From assembly GCF_025215155.1 (NCBI RefSeq), contig NZ_JALHAM010000114.1: DNA of 64,000 nt, one strand, 5' to 3'. Under the pieces are notes generated by a model, which made no database searches, was not told where the DNA came from, and saw nothing but the letters and a program-made list of their open reading frames with translations. This DNA comes from Dryocola clanedunensis (lineage in GTDB: Bacteria; Pseudomonadota; Gammaproteobacteria; Enterobacterales; Enterobacteriaceae). Position numbers and translations under genes: made by a program. Position 1 is the stretch's first letter; each line of letters opens with the position of its first letter. This document shows positions 33,767 to 43,084 of this stretch, piece by piece.

Positions 33767-33795
33767 AATACCAGGGCCTGCCCTGGTATTTTTTT
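33767..33795 (+). terminator. Rho-independent terminator after adk
   Basis: AATACCAGGGC (33767-33777) pairs with GCCCTGGTATT (33780-33790) and is followed by TTTTT. It is a textbook terminator 19 bases beyond the adk stop. Confidence 0.93.
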
Positions 33796-33882
33796 GCCTC
33801 AAATTTGCCCATTCGCTGTTATCGGTTTCTCCGCCTCTCTTTTACGTTACAATTATCGGCACTGTGTTGATAAGGAGCGTTC

Positions 33883-34845
33883 ATGAGTCAGGAAAAAATT
33901 GGCGTTTTATTGGCGAACCTCGGTACGCCTGATGCCCCAACCCCGGCGGCGGTGAAACGCTACCTGCGCCAGTTTTTGAGCGACACGCGAGTGGTCGATA
34001 CCCCGCGTCTGCTGTGGTGGCCGCTGCTGCGCGGCGTGATCCTGCCCATACGCGCCCCGCGAGTAGCCAAACTTTACCAGTCCGTGTGGATGGAAGAAGG
34101 CTCCCCGCTGATGGTCTACAGCCGCCGTCAGCAGCAGGCGCTTGCCGCGCAGCTGCCGGATATTCCCGTCGCGCTGGGCATGAGCTACGGCAACCCTTCC
34201 CTGAAAAGCGCCGTCGACGAGCTTCTCTCCCATCATGTGGATCATATCGTCGTGCTGCCGCTCTATCCGCAGTTCTCCTGCTCAACGGTCGCTGCCGTCT
34301 GGGACGAACTGGGCCGGATATTTGCCAGCTATCGTTCCATGCCGTCCATCTCGCTGATTCGCGATTACGCGGAAGATGAATCCTATATCAATGCGCTTGT
34401 CGCCTCGGTAAAACGCTCTTTTGCCGAGCACGGTGAGCCAGATATTTTGTTGCTTTCCTATCACGGCATTCCGCAGCGCTACGCCAACGAAGGGGACGAC
34501 TATCCCCAGCGCTGCCGGGATACCACCCGCGAGCTGCTCAGCGCGCTGGAGCTGCCGCCGGAAAAAGTGATGATGACCTTCCAGTCGCGCTTTGGCCGCG
34601 AGCCGTGGCTGATGCCTTACACCGATGAAACGCTGAAAATGCTGGCCGAGAAGGGCGTTAAGCATATCCAGGTGATGTGTCCGGGCTTCTCGGCGGACTG
34701 CCTTGAAACGCTAGAAGAGATGGCGGTACAGAACCGTGAGGTCTTTATCGAGGCGGGCGGCAGCAAGTACGAGTACATCCCGGCGCTCAACGACGACCCG
34801 GCCCATATCGCCATGATGCTGAGCCTTATCGAACGCTATCGCTAA
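33883..34845 (+). CDS. hemH: Ferrochelatase
   Basis: The 320-residue, membrane-associated enzyme inserts Fe2+ into protoporphyrin IX, the last step of haem synthesis. Conserved blocks include GVLLANLGTPDAPTP, the active-site His in LLLSYHGIPQRY, TFQSRFGREPWLMPYT, and the acidic metal path CPGFSADCLETLEE. AGGAG precedes ATG 33883. In E. coli aes follows; here gsk follows after 65 bases. Confidence 0.96.
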   Translation: MSQEKIGVLLANLGTPDAPTPAAVKRYLRQFLSDTRVVDTPRLLWWPLLRGVILPIRAPRVAKLYQSVWMEEGSPLMVYSRRQQQALAAQLPDIPVALGMSYGNPSLKSAVDELLSHHVDHIVVLPLYPQFSCSTVAAVWDELGRIFASYRSMPSISLIRDYAEDESYINALVASVKRSFAEHGEPDILLLSYHGIPQRYANEGDDYPQRCRDTTRELLSALELPPEKVMMTFQSRFGREPWLMPYTDETLKMLAEKGVKHIQVMCPGFSADCLETLEEMAVQNREVFIEAGGSKYEYIPALNDDPAHIAMMLSLIERYR

Positions 34846-34910
34846 TCGCGCCGCAGGCCGTGAATGTGCTACCATTCACGGCCTGATTAGCAACCCTCCT
34901 GTGGCAGCCC

Positions 34911-36215
34911 ATGAAATTTCCCGGCAAGCGTAAATCCAAACACTATTTCCCCGTCAGCCATCGCGATCCGCTGCTGCAGCAGGTCCAGCCTGAAAACGAA
35001 ACCGGGACCTCCTGGATTGTCGGCATCGACCAGACGCTGGTGGATATCGAAGCCAAAGTGGACGATGAGTTTGTTCATCGCTACGGCCTGAGCTTCGGCC
35101 ATTCTTTGGTGATTGCCGACGACGTCGCGGAAGCGCTGTATCAGGAGCTGGTACAAAAAAATCTGATTACCCACCAGTTTGCCGGTGGCACCATCGGGAA
35201 CACCATGCACAACTATTCCGTGCTGGCGGATGACCGTTCGGTCCTGCTGGGCGTGATGTGCAGCAATATTGAAATCGGCAGCTATGCCTACCGCTATCTC
35301 TGTAATACCTCCAGCCGAACCGACCTTAACTATCTGCAAGGGGTTAACGGCGCGATTGGCCGCTGCTTTACGCTGATTAACGAGCAGGGCGAGCGGACGT
35401 TCGCCATCAGCCCCGGCCACATGAACCAGCTGCGCGCAGAGAGCATACCGGAAGAAGTGATTGCCGGAGCGTCCGCGCTGGTGCTGACCTCGTACCTCGT
35501 GCGCTGCCAGCCGGGCGAGCCCATGCCGGATGCCACCATGCAGGCGATTAGCTTCGCCAAAAAACACAACGTGCCGGTGGTGCTGACGCTGGGCACCAAA
35601 TACGTGATTGCCGAGAACCCGGAGTGGTGGCAGGCGTTCCTCAAAGAGCACGTCTCTATTCTGGCCATGAACGAAGAAGAGGGGCAGGCGCTGACGGGGG
35701 AAAGCGATCCGCTGCTGGCGGCAGATACGGCGCTGGACTGGGTGGACTTAGTGCTCTGTACCGCAGGGCCGGTCGGGCTGTATATGGCTGGGTTCACCGA
35801 AGAGTCCGCCAAACGCATTACCCAGCATCCGCTGCTGCCGGGCGCGATTGCCGAATTCAACCAGTACGAGTTCAGCCGCGCCATGCGCCATAAAGACTGC
35901 GAAAATCCGCTGCGTATTTTCTCGCACATTGCCCCCTATATGGGCGGGCCTGAGAAAATCATGAACACCAACGGCGCGGGTGACGGCGCGCTGGCGGCGC
36001 TGCTGCATGACATCACCGCCAATAACTACCACCGCTCCAACGTGCCAAATTCCAGCAAACACCAGTTCACCTGGCTGACCTATTCGTCGCTCGCCCAGGT
36101 GTGTAAATACGCCAACCGCGTAAGCTATCAGGTGCTTAACCAGCACTCGCCGCGCCTGACGCGAGGCCTGCCGGAACGTGAGGACAGCCTGGAAGAGTCG
36201 TACTGGGATCGCTGA
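34911..36215 (+). CDS. gsk: Inosine-guanosine kinase
   Basis: The 434-residue PfkB/ribokinase-family enzyme phosphorylates inosine and guanosine with ATP for purine salvage. The C-terminal PfkB signature with the catalytic Asp is visible in MNTNGAGDGALAALLHD, and the N-terminal GIDQTLVDIEAKVDDEF matches E. coli Gsk. The start is ATG 34911, and BIME palindromes follow directly. It joins apt and adk as a third purine nucleotide gene of this segment. Confidence 0.95.
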   Translation: MKFPGKRKSKHYFPVSHRDPLLQQVQPENETGTSWIVGIDQTLVDIEAKVDDEFVHRYGLSFGHSLVIADDVAEALYQELVQKNLITHQFAGGTIGNTMHNYSVLADDRSVLLGVMCSNIEIGSYAYRYLCNTSSRTDLNYLQGVNGAIGRCFTLINEQGERTFAISPGHMNQLRAESIPEEVIAGASALVLTSYLVRCQPGEPMPDATMQAISFAKKHNVPVVLTLGTKYVIAENPEWWQAFLKEHVSILAMNEEEGQALTGESDPLLAADTALDWVDLVLCTAGPVGLYMAGFTEESAKRITQHPLLPGAIAEFNQYEFSRAMRHKDCENPLRIFSHIAPYMGGPEKIMNTNGAGDGALAALLHDITANNYHRSNVPNSSKHQFTWLTYSSLAQVCKYANRVSYQVLNQHSPRLTRGLPEREDSLEESYWDR

Positions 36216-36224
36216 TACCCGAAT

Positions 36225-36324
36225 GGTGGATGGCGCTGGCGCTTATCCACCCTACAAGGGCGCAGGCCGGATGAGCGTTCAATGGTTTATTTGTAGGCCG
36301 GATAAGCGCCAGCGCCATCCGGCA
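36225..36324. repeat. BIME of three REP palindromes between gsk and ybaL
   Basis: The first REP (36225-36255) has arms GGTGGAT and ATCCACC. A half element GCCGGATGAGCG lies near 36265-36276. A full REP (36292-36324) has GTAGGCCGGATAAGCG and GCCATCCGGCA. The last overlaps the 3' end of the ybaL coding region and supplies its final codons. Confidence 0.88.
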
Positions 36325-37981
36325 CCTCAGAAGGTTTATCCAGCAGCCCCATCATCGTATTCGCAATCTCCCGCTCGCCCATTACCACCCGATTAGCACC
36401 GCGCTCGGTGATGTAATCCACCTCATCGTCGTAGTGCGCACGGGCGATAATCTCGATGTCCGGGCATTTCTCTCTCGCCGCCGCCACAATTTCCCCGGCT
36501 TCGTAGCCGTTAGGGATGGTAAGCAGCAGCCAGCGGGCGCAGTCCAGATGCGCCAGATTCATGATCTCTTCATTGGCGGCATTACCCAGCACGGCCCGGA
36601 TGCCACGTTCGCGAAGTTCATCCACGCGGCTGCGGGAGGTTTCTACCACGACCAATGGAATGCCCTCAGCAATCAACTTCTCGCCCAGCAGGCTCCCGAC
36701 ACGTCCAAAACCGACCAGTAAGGCGTGATTGCAAATATCCACGGGGATCTGCTTTTCATCTTCAATGGCTTCTTCCAGCGTCTGCTCATCCAGCGTTTCA
36801 GTTTTCTCGAGATAGCGCTCGAGCACGGCAAACAGAATCGGGTTGAGCATAATCGACAGGATCGCCCCGGCCAGCACCAGATTTTGCCCATTTTGCGGCA
36901 GCAGGTTCAGCGCCATGCCCAGGCCCGCCAGGATAAAGGCGAACTCACCGATTTGCGCAAGGCTGGTGGCGATGGTCAGGGCCGTGCGCTGGGAGTGACC
37001 AAACAGGCGCACCAGGCCGAAGGCCGCCACGGATTTACCAAAGACGATAATGGCCAGCGTGCCCAGCACTGCCAGCGGCTCCTGAATCAGGATCATCGGG
37101 TCGAACAGCATACCGACGGAGACGAAGAACAGCACGGCGAAGGCATCGCGTAAGGGCAGGGTATCATGTGCGGCACGGTGGCTTAGCTCTGACTCATTCA
37201 GCACCATACCGGCGAAGAAAGCGCCAAGGGCAAAGGAAACGTCAAACAGTTCGACCGCGCCAAACGCGATGCCCAGCGCCAGGGCCAGCACGGAAAGGGT
37301 AAACAGCTCCCGTGAGCCGGTGGCGGCGCTGCGCGCCAGAATCCAGGGGACCAGGCGGCGACCCACAACGAGCATGATGGCGATAAACGCCACGACCTTA
37401 CCAATGGTGATCCCCATATCAAGAGAGAGCGTTGCCAGCCCGACGTCACCTTTTTCCAGCATTCCCGCCACCGCAGGCAGCAGCACCAGGGTTAGCACCA
37501 TCACTAAATCTTCAACGATCAGCCAGCCGATGGCGATTTGCCCGCGCTGGCTGTCAATCAGCTGCCGCTCCTCAAGCGCCCGCAGCAGCACCACGGTACT
37601 GGCGGTGGAGAGACACAGACCAAAGACGATGCCGGTCATCAGCGACCAACCCATCAGCGACGAAAGCGCCATGCCCAGCAGCGTAGCGACGGCAATCTGT
37701 GCTATCGCGCCGGGAATGGCGATATTCTTTACCGCCATTAAATCCTTCAGGGAAAAGTGCAGCCCCACGCCAAACATCAGCAGAATAACGCCTAGCTCCG
37801 CCAGTTCAGGAGCAAGTTTGGTATCTGCCACAAAGCCCGGGGTAAACGGACCCGCTAACACCCCAGCTAACAGATAGCCCACCAGGGGGGAAATGCGCAG
37901 CTTGTTGGCGAGCATCCCCAGTAAAAAAGCGAGCACAAGGCCGCCGACAATGGTGGTGATAAGCGGTGTCGCGTGATGCAT
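36287..37981 (-). CDS. ybaL: YbaL, CPA2-family cation/proton antiporter
   Basis: The 564-residue inner-membrane protein has an N-terminal CPA2/Kef-type transport domain (about 12 helices, residues 5-390; GYLLAGVLAGPFTPGF, GLCLSTASTVVLLRAL) and a C-terminal RCK/TrkA-N nucleotide-binding domain (about 415-535; HALLVGFGRVGSLLGEKL). Start ATG 37981 has AAGGAG upstream; the longer frame to 38011 does not. It probably exchanges K+ or Na+ for H+, but its physiological role is unsettled. The last 11 residues (PDGAGAYPAYK) and the stop come from a REP element, so the C-terminus differs from E. coli YbaL. Confidence 0.92.
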   Translation of the reverse strand: MHHATPLITTIVGGLVLAFLLGMLANKLRISPLVGYLLAGVLAGPFTPGFVADTKLAPELAELGVILLMFGVGLHFSLKDLMAVKNIAIPGAIAQIAVATLLGMALSSLMGWSLMTGIVFGLCLSTASTVVLLRALEERQLIDSQRGQIAIGWLIVEDLVMVLTLVLLPAVAGMLEKGDVGLATLSLDMGITIGKVVAFIAIMLVVGRRLVPWILARSAATGSRELFTLSVLALALGIAFGAVELFDVSFALGAFFAGMVLNESELSHRAAHDTLPLRDAFAVLFFVSVGMLFDPMILIQEPLAVLGTLAIIVFGKSVAAFGLVRLFGHSQRTALTIATSLAQIGEFAFILAGLGMALNLLPQNGQNLVLAGAILSIMLNPILFAVLERYLEKTETLDEQTLEEAIEDEKQIPVDICNHALLVGFGRVGSLLGEKLIAEGIPLVVVETSRSRVDELRERGIRAVLGNAANEEIMNLAHLDCARWLLLTIPNGYEAGEIVAAAREKCPDIEIIARAHYDDEVDYITERGANRVVMGEREIANTMMGLLDKPSEVPDGAGAYPAYK

Positions 37982-38184
37982 TCCGTCTCCTTTCGTTAGC
38001 GTAGGGTCCAAAAATCAGGCTGAAGATCCATTGGTCACTGTAACAGTTTATGACAAATTCATTATCGGCGTGGATGAATAATTAATGAAGGTTATCTAAA
38101 AGGCGCATTTCGACAAATAAAGCGCGCTGAGCAGTATTTCAGCCACTTATGGTGAGGAATGTCTTTGACGATATGGGAAGGAGG

Positions 38185-38209
38185 ACCGGCCAAAGCAAGG
38201 CTTTGGCCG
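38185..38209 (-). terminator. Hairpin downstream of fsr
   Basis: CCGGCCAAAGC (38185-38195) pairs perfectly with GCTTTGGCCGG (38199-38209) around a 3-base loop. It lies 7 bases beyond the fsr stop. It lacks a clear U-run on the minus strand but is the only candidate terminator for fsr. Confidence 0.65.
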
Positions 38210-38216
38210 GGAAAAG

Positions 38217-39425
38217 CTAAGCTTTGTGGCGGTTATCAGGTAAGAATACGGTCAAAATGCCCAGCAATGGCAGGAAGGCGCAGATTTTGTAGACCAACTC
38301 GATGCTCGTATGGTCTGCCACCAGGCCTAATACGGCGGCGCCAAGGCCACCCATCCCAAAGGCGAAGCCAAAAAAGAGGCCGGAAACCATACCGATACGG
38401 CCAGGCATCAGTTCCTGCGCGTATACCAGGATTGCCGAGAACGCTGAGGCGAGAATAAACCCGATAATCACGGTCAGGATCCCGGTCCAGTACAGCGTGG
38501 CGTAAGGCAAAATCAGGGTAAAGGGCGCGACGCCGAGGATGGAACCCCAAATCACGTATTTACGGCCAATTTTGTCTCCCAGCGGCCCGCCGATCACCGT
38601 CCCTGCGGCGACGGCAAACAGAAACGCAAACAGATGGAACTGCGCGTTCTGGATGGACAGCCCGAACTTATGCATCAGATAGAAGGTGTAGTAGCTGCTG
38701 ATGCTCGCCATATAGAAGTATTTTGAGAAGATCAGCATCAGCAGAATCGAGACGGCCAGAATCACCTTATTACGCGGCAGCGGGTTGACCACCGGGGCTT
38801 TTGCTTTACCTTTGGACATCAGATGCTGCGCGGCGTACCAGCGGCTGATCTGCAGCAGCACTACAATCGCCAGCAGCGCGGCCAGTACGAACCAGGCAAC
38901 GTTACCTTTGCCGTAGGGCGCGATAATCAGCGCGGCCAGCAATGGCCCCAGAGAGCTGCCGAAGTTACCGCCAACCTGGAACAGGGACTGCGCCAGACCG
39001 TGACGGCCGCCGGAAGCCATACGCGCCACGCGGGAGGACTCGGGATGGAAGATAGACGAACCCGTACCCACCAGCGCTGCCGCCAGCAGCACCATCGGGA
39101 AGCTGCCCGCCAGCGCCAGCAGAATCAAGCCGCATAGTGTGAAGCACATGCCGATGGGCAGTGACCACGGCATTGGGTACTTATCGGTGTAGTAGCCCAC
39201 TACCGGCTGCAACAATGATGAAGCAAGCTGGAAGGTCAGGGTGATCATGCCGATCTGCACGAAGCTTAGCGAGAATTCAGCCTGCAGCAGGGGGTAGAGC
39301 GCCAGAATCAGCGACTGAATCATATCGTTAAGCAGATGCGAGAGGCTGATAGCCCCTAAAATACCAAAGGAAGTGCGTGCCTTTTTCGCATCCGGCGGCG
39401 TGAGCGTCTGTTCGGAGGTTGCCAT
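38217..39425 (-). CDS. fsr: Fsr, fosmidomycin efflux MFS transporter
   Basis: The 402-residue major facilitator protein has twelve predicted helices. The start of helix 1 (TSFGILGAISLSHLLNDMIQSL) and MFS loop motifs (GYYTDKYPM, GPLGDKIGRKYV) are visible. In E. coli Fsr raises resistance to fosmidomycin when overproduced; the natural substrate is unknown. The order ybaL-fsr-ushA is conserved, with fsr divergent from ushA. Confidence 0.93.
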   Translation of the reverse strand: MATSEQTLTPPDAKKARTSFGILGAISLSHLLNDMIQSLILALYPLLQAEFSLSFVQIGMITLTFQLASSLLQPVVGYYTDKYPMPWSLPIGMCFTLCGLILLALAGSFPMVLLAAALVGTGSSIFHPESSRVARMASGGRHGLAQSLFQVGGNFGSSLGPLLAALIIAPYGKGNVAWFVLAALLAIVVLLQISRWYAAQHLMSKGKAKAPVVNPLPRNKVILAVSILLMLIFSKYFYMASISSYYTFYLMHKFGLSIQNAQFHLFAFLFAVAAGTVIGGPLGDKIGRKYVIWGSILGVAPFTLILPYATLYWTGILTVIIGFILASAFSAILVYAQELMPGRIGMVSGLFFGFAFGMGGLGAAVLGLVADHTSIELVYKICAFLPLLGILTVFLPDNRHKA

Positions 39426-39606
39426 AAATACCTGTGAGAATCTGATTATTATTTTTAAACGGATAGCGGGCGTATCCGTAGGTTATTGTTACCCTGCTAA
39501 CATACCTGCAGGCGAGATTTGAGGAAAGTCGCAATTAATAAAACTTATTTGTCTATCCTGCTAACATTCTGATAATGGTTCAGGTTTAAGAAAATGGAGA
39601 ATTTCA

Positions 39607-41259
39607 ATGCGTTTCGCAATTAAAGGGGTAGCCACGGCGTTACTGGTGGCATTAAGTCTGACGAGCGCATCCGCGCTGGCGTGGGAAAAAGATAAGACCT
39701 ACAAAATAACCATCCTGCATACCAACGATCATCACGGTCACTTCTGGCGCAACGAGTACGGGGAATACGGCCTGGCCGCGCAGAAAACGCTGGTGGACAG
39801 CGTGCGTAAGGAAGTTGCTGAAGAGGGCGGCAGCGTACTGCTGCTTTCCGGCGGTGACATCAATACCGGCGTGCCTGAATCCGATCTGCAGGACGCCGAG
39901 CCTGATTTTCGCGGCATGAATCTCATTGGTTACGATGCGATGGCCGTCGGTAATCATGAATTCGACAACCCTCTTACCGTTCTGCGCCAGCAGGAGAAAT
40001 GGGCTAAATTCCCCTTCCTGTCCGCGAATATCTACCAGAAAAGCACCGGGGAGCGCCTCTTCAAACCCTGGGCCATCTTCCAGCCGCAGGGTTTAAAAAT
40101 TGCCGTTATCGGCCTGACCACCGACGACACGGCAAAAATAGGTAACCCTGAATTTTTCACCGATATTGAATTCCGCAAGCCTGCCGATGAAGCGAAGCTG
40201 GTGATTCAGGATCTGCAGGCCAACGAAAAGCCGGACGTGATTATCGCGACGACCCACATGGGCCACTACGATAACGGCAACCACGGCTCAAACGCGCCGG
40301 GCGATGTGGAGATGGCGCGCAGCCTGCCTGCGGGCGCATTGACCATGATTGTGGGGGGCCACTCGCAAAATCCGGTCTGCATGGCCTCTGAGAACAAAAA
40401 AGACGCCGATTACGTGCCGGGTACGCCTTGCGCGCCGGACAAGCAGAACGGCACCTGGATTGTGCAGGCCCATGAATGGGGCAAGTACGTTGGCCGTGCT
40501 GATTTTGAGTTCCGCAACGGCGAGATGAAGCTGGTGCGTTATCAGCTGATTCCCATCAATCTGAAGAAGAAGATCACCTACGACAACGGCGAGAGCGAGC
40601 GCGTGCTGTATACGCCGCAAATTTCTGAGAACCAGAGAATGCTTTCGCTGTTAACGCCGTTCCAGCGCAAAGGCCAGTCGCAGCTGAAAGTGAAGGTCGG
40701 CAGCGTGAACGGGCATCTGGAAGGGGATCGCAGCAAAGTTCGCTTCGTGCAGACCAACCTGGCGCACGTCATTCTTGCAGCACAAATGGCACGCACCAGC
40801 GCAGATTTTGCAGTGATGAGCGGCGGTGGCATTCGCGACTCTATCGAGGCGGGGGACATCACTTACAAAGACGTGCTGAAGGTGCAGCCGTTCGGTAACA
40901 CGGTGGCGTACGTGGATATGTCCGGTAAAGAAGTGACGGATTACCTGACCGAAGTCGCGAAGAAAACGCCTGATTCTGGTGCCTACCCGCAGTTTGCCAA
41001 CGTCAGCTTTGTGGCTACGGCTAACGGGCTGCAGAATTTAAAAATCAAAGGCGAACCCGTTGACCCGGCCAAAACCTACCGCATGGCTACGCTGAGCTTT
41101 AACGCCACCGGCGGCGATGGCTACCCGGCCATCGACAAAAAGCCAGGCTACGTGAACACCGGCTTTGTGGATGCGGAAGTGCTGAAGCAGTACATCCAGC
41201 AAAGTTCACCGCTGGATGTGAACACTTACGAACCGAAAGGCGAGGTGAGCTGGCAGTAA
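39607..41259 (+). CDS. ushA: UshA, periplasmic UDP-sugar hydrolase / 5'-nucleotidase
   Basis: The 550-residue protein has a Sec signal peptide (cleavage ALA/WEK near residue 25). The N-terminal metallophosphatase domain has metal motifs HTNDHHGHF, SGGDINTG, GNHEFDNP, HMGHYD and GGHSQ. A C-terminal substrate-binding domain (about 365-550) contains SGGGIRDSI and FNATGGDGYP. It degrades UDP-glucose and nucleotides in the periplasm for scavenging. It is divergent from fsr and followed by a dispersed repeat and a REP. Confidence 0.97.
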   Translation: MRFAIKGVATALLVALSLTSASALAWEKDKTYKITILHTNDHHGHFWRNEYGEYGLAAQKTLVDSVRKEVAEEGGSVLLLSGGDINTGVPESDLQDAEPDFRGMNLIGYDAMAVGNHEFDNPLTVLRQQEKWAKFPFLSANIYQKSTGERLFKPWAIFQPQGLKIAVIGLTTDDTAKIGNPEFFTDIEFRKPADEAKLVIQDLQANEKPDVIIATTHMGHYDNGNHGSNAPGDVEMARSLPAGALTMIVGGHSQNPVCMASENKKDADYVPGTPCAPDKQNGTWIVQAHEWGKYVGRADFEFRNGEMKLVRYQLIPINLKKKITYDNGESERVLYTPQISENQRMLSLLTPFQRKGQSQLKVKVGSVNGHLEGDRSKVRFVQTNLAHVILAAQMARTSADFAVMSGGGIRDSIEAGDITYKDVLKVQPFGNTVAYVDMSGKEVTDYLTEVAKKTPDSGAYPQFANVSFVATANGLQNLKIKGEPVDPAKTYRMATLSFNATGGDGYPAIDKKPGYVNTGFVDAEVLKQYIQQSSPLDVNTYEPKGEVSWQ

Positions 41260-41265
41260 GCTTTC

Positions 41266-41300
41266 CCCTCACCCTAACCCTCTCCCCAAAGAGGAGAGGG
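41266..41300. repeat. Dispersed palindromic repeat after ushA
   Basis: CCCCTCACCCTAA followed by the stem CCCTCTCC (41278-41285) and GGAGAGGG (41293-41300). This is the inverted-orientation copy of the repeat after ybaB (28159-28193). A T-run (41310-41317) follows, so it may also end ushA transcription. Confidence 0.75.
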
Positions 41301-41328
41301 AATCGTTCATTTTTTTGCCTGTGATGTT

Positions 41329-41360
41329 GTAGGGTGGATAAGCGCCAGCGCCATCCACCG
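41329..41360. repeat. REP element between ushA and ybaK
   Basis: GTAGGGTGGATAAGCG and GCGCCATCCACCG form a REP palindrome 8 bases before the convergent ybaK stop. Confidence 0.85.
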
Positions 41361-41368
41361 TCAGGGTT

Positions 41369-41848
41369 TTAATCCCGACGGGCGATATCCGCAAAGGTTG
41401 CGCCCAGCGTCGTGGCCAGATCGCTGGCGGCCAGTTCGATATCCAGCCCGCGCCTGCCGCCGGAAATATAGATCGTCGCAAACTCCTTTGCGGGTGCGTC
41501 GATCACCGTAGGCAGGCGTTTTTTCTGCCCTAAGGGGCTGATCCCACCGACGAGATAGCCGGTCACTCGCTGGGCAACCATAGGATCGGCCATATCCACC
41601 TTCTTAGCGCCAAGCGCCCTGGCGACCTTTTTCAGATCTAATTGCCCGGCGACGGGAGTGACCGCGACCGCCAGCTGTTTGATATCGCCGTTAATGGCAA
41701 CCAGCAGCGTTTTGTAGACCTGCTCAGCGTTAAGACCCAGCTTGCGAACCACCTCGTCGCCAAAGTTCGTCTCATTGGGATCGTGGTCATAGATGTGTAC
41801 CTGAAACGGGATTTTATTCTTTTCGAGGAGTTTTACGGCGGGTGTCAT
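41369..41848 (-). CDS. ybaK: Cys-tRNA(Pro)/Cys-tRNA(Cys) deacylase YbaK
   Basis: The 159-residue trans-editing factor hydrolyses Cys mischarged on tRNA-Pro. Family blocks include NFGDEVVRKLGL, the catalytic lysine in EQVYKTLLVAINGD, GQLDLKKVARALGAKKV and GYLVGGISPLGQKKRLP. Start ATG 41848 gives the exact E. coli length; the longer in-frame ATG at 41875 adds nine residues without support. It is transcribed away from chiX. Confidence 0.95.
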   Translation of the reverse strand: MTPAVKLLEKNKIPFQVHIYDHDPNETNFGDEVVRKLGLNAEQVYKTLLVAINGDIKQLAVAVTPVAGQLDLKKVARALGAKKVDMADPMVAQRVTGYLVGGISPLGQKKRLPTVIDAPAKEFATIYISGGRRGLDIELAASDLATTLGATFADIARRD

Positions 41849-41972
41849 CTCATCCTTCCTGCAAAATTGTTTCAAAAACGCACATTGTAGTCATACAGGT
41901 GATATATTTTAGAGATACTATATTGCTGCTTAATAGTGATAGCGTTCAACGCCACATTGAGCGACAATTCAG

Positions 41973-42058
41973 ACTTCGGTCGTTAAATCGGCTGAAATAA
42001 CAACAATAATAAACTTATTCCTCTTTGACGGGCCAATAGCAATATTGGCCATTTTTTT
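41973..42058 (+). ncRNA. chiX: ChiX (MicM/SroB) small regulatory RNA
   Basis: About 86 bases between ybaK and ybaP, where E. coli carries chiX. The 3' half is nearly identical to E. coli ChiX as I remember it: the target-pairing segment TATTCCTCTTTGACGGG (42016-42032), then terminator stem GGCCAATA and TATTGGCC and seven T (42052-42058). The 5' half has diverged but keeps a hairpin (TTCGGTCG with CGGCTGAA, 41975-41996, two G-T pairs) and a single-stranded A/U-rich middle. ChiX silences chitoporin chiP and related mRNAs through Hfq. The 5' end is estimated; GACAAT at 41963-41968 is a possible -10 element. Confidence 0.88.
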
Positions 42059-42857
42059 ACTTATTTTTCAACAACTCAGGTAAGTTTCCTTCCCCGTATA
42101 AATGCAGTGCGCCCACCGCCACCACGTAGCGACCGGAAGGCAGCTTCTGCAGAAAATCCAGCCACTGGCGGTTACGCCGATGCATCAGAACATCGTATAG
42201 TTCGTCGCCAAAAGTATTCGGCAAGATAATGTTTTCCTGCTGCGGAGGGGACTCGAGCCACCAGCCGATCATCATCTGCAGCAGGCGCGCGTTGGTATGC
42301 CAGTGGGTCAGCGTGTCGCTCAGCAGCGGCATACCGCCGTCCGGCAGCTGCATCAGAATATCCATCTGGCTTTGCGCTCCCTCCAGCTCCACCACCGGGA
42401 CAGACATGGCTTTTGCCGCCTCCAGCAGTTGAAAATCTATGCCAAAGTCCGGACGTAGCCCCAGACGCTGGGCCTGATGGGCCTGAAGCACCAGGGCAAC
42501 CTGCCAGGCGGGCTGGGAGTCTATCGTGCTAAGAGAGACTCCCATCTCGTTTGCCAGGCTGACAACCTGCTGCCAGTCAGCGGACGACAGGCGCTCTTCG
42601 AGCGGGATTTCTTCGATATCGTGAGAGAAAGGAGAGCCGCCTTCGGTAATATCGGCTTCGACAATCAAAGCGTCCGCGGCGCGCAGTTTTTCGATCAGGC
42701 GCTCCGACAGCGGGGCCATGTCACTTGTGCCCATATGAATACTGCCAACCAGGTGGAGATGGCGCTCGCCCGGAAGCGTGATATCAAGGGCAGGCCAGGG
42801 ATAGCGGGTGGTCGAAAGGCTTGAAAACAATGCGCTAATACGCGATAGCAGACCCAT
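42057..42857 (-). CDS. ybaP: TraB/PrgY-family protein YbaP
   Basis: The 266-residue protein has the TraB signature motifs GSIHMGTSDM near the start and VAVGALHLYGEGN near the end, two motifs proposed to form a metalloprotease-like active site (paired GxxH, plus the intervening Glu residues). Members include the enterococcal pheromone inhibitor TraB. The E. coli YbaP function is not known. It ends next to the convergent chiX terminator, with which it overlaps by about two bases. Confidence 0.88.
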   Translation of the reverse strand: MGLLSRISALFSSLSTTRYPWPALDITLPGERHLHLVGSIHMGTSDMAPLSERLIEKLRAADALIVEADITEGGSPFSHDIEEIPLEERLSSADWQQVVSLANEMGVSLSTIDSQPAWQVALVLQAHQAQRLGLRPDFGIDFQLLEAAKAMSVPVVELEGAQSQMDILMQLPDGGMPLLSDTLTHWHTNARLLQMMIGWWLESPPQQENIILPNTFGDELYDVLMHRRNRQWLDFLQKLPSGRYVVAVGALHLYGEGNLPELLKNK

Positions 42858-42929
42858 ACATCAGATTCCCTGGCTAAAAAGTCATGCTACCGCTGCGGGG
42901 TGAAAGGTGCAAACCCCAGAATCCAGGAA

Positions 42930-43083
42930 GGTGGATGGCGCTAACGCTTATCCCCCCTACGAAACCCGTGCCGTAGGCCGGATAAGCAAAGCGTCATCCG
43001 GCAAATTCCGGTGGGTGACTCTATTGCTTATCCCCCCTACGCAATCCGTCCCGTAGGCCGGATAAGCGAAGCGCCATCCGGCA
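42930..43083. repeat. BIME cluster of four REP elements between ybaP and copA
   Basis: Four alternating palindromes are visible: GTGGATGGCGCTAACGCTTATCC (42931-42953), GTAGGCCGGATAAGCAAAGC to CCGGC (42973-43002), a variant GGTGGGTGACTCTATTGC (43010-43027), and GTAGGCCGGATAAGCGAAGC to CCGGC (43053-43082). The intervals CCCCCCTACG are repeated. The array ends two bases before the copA stop codon. Confidence 0.88.
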
Positions 43084-43084
43084 A

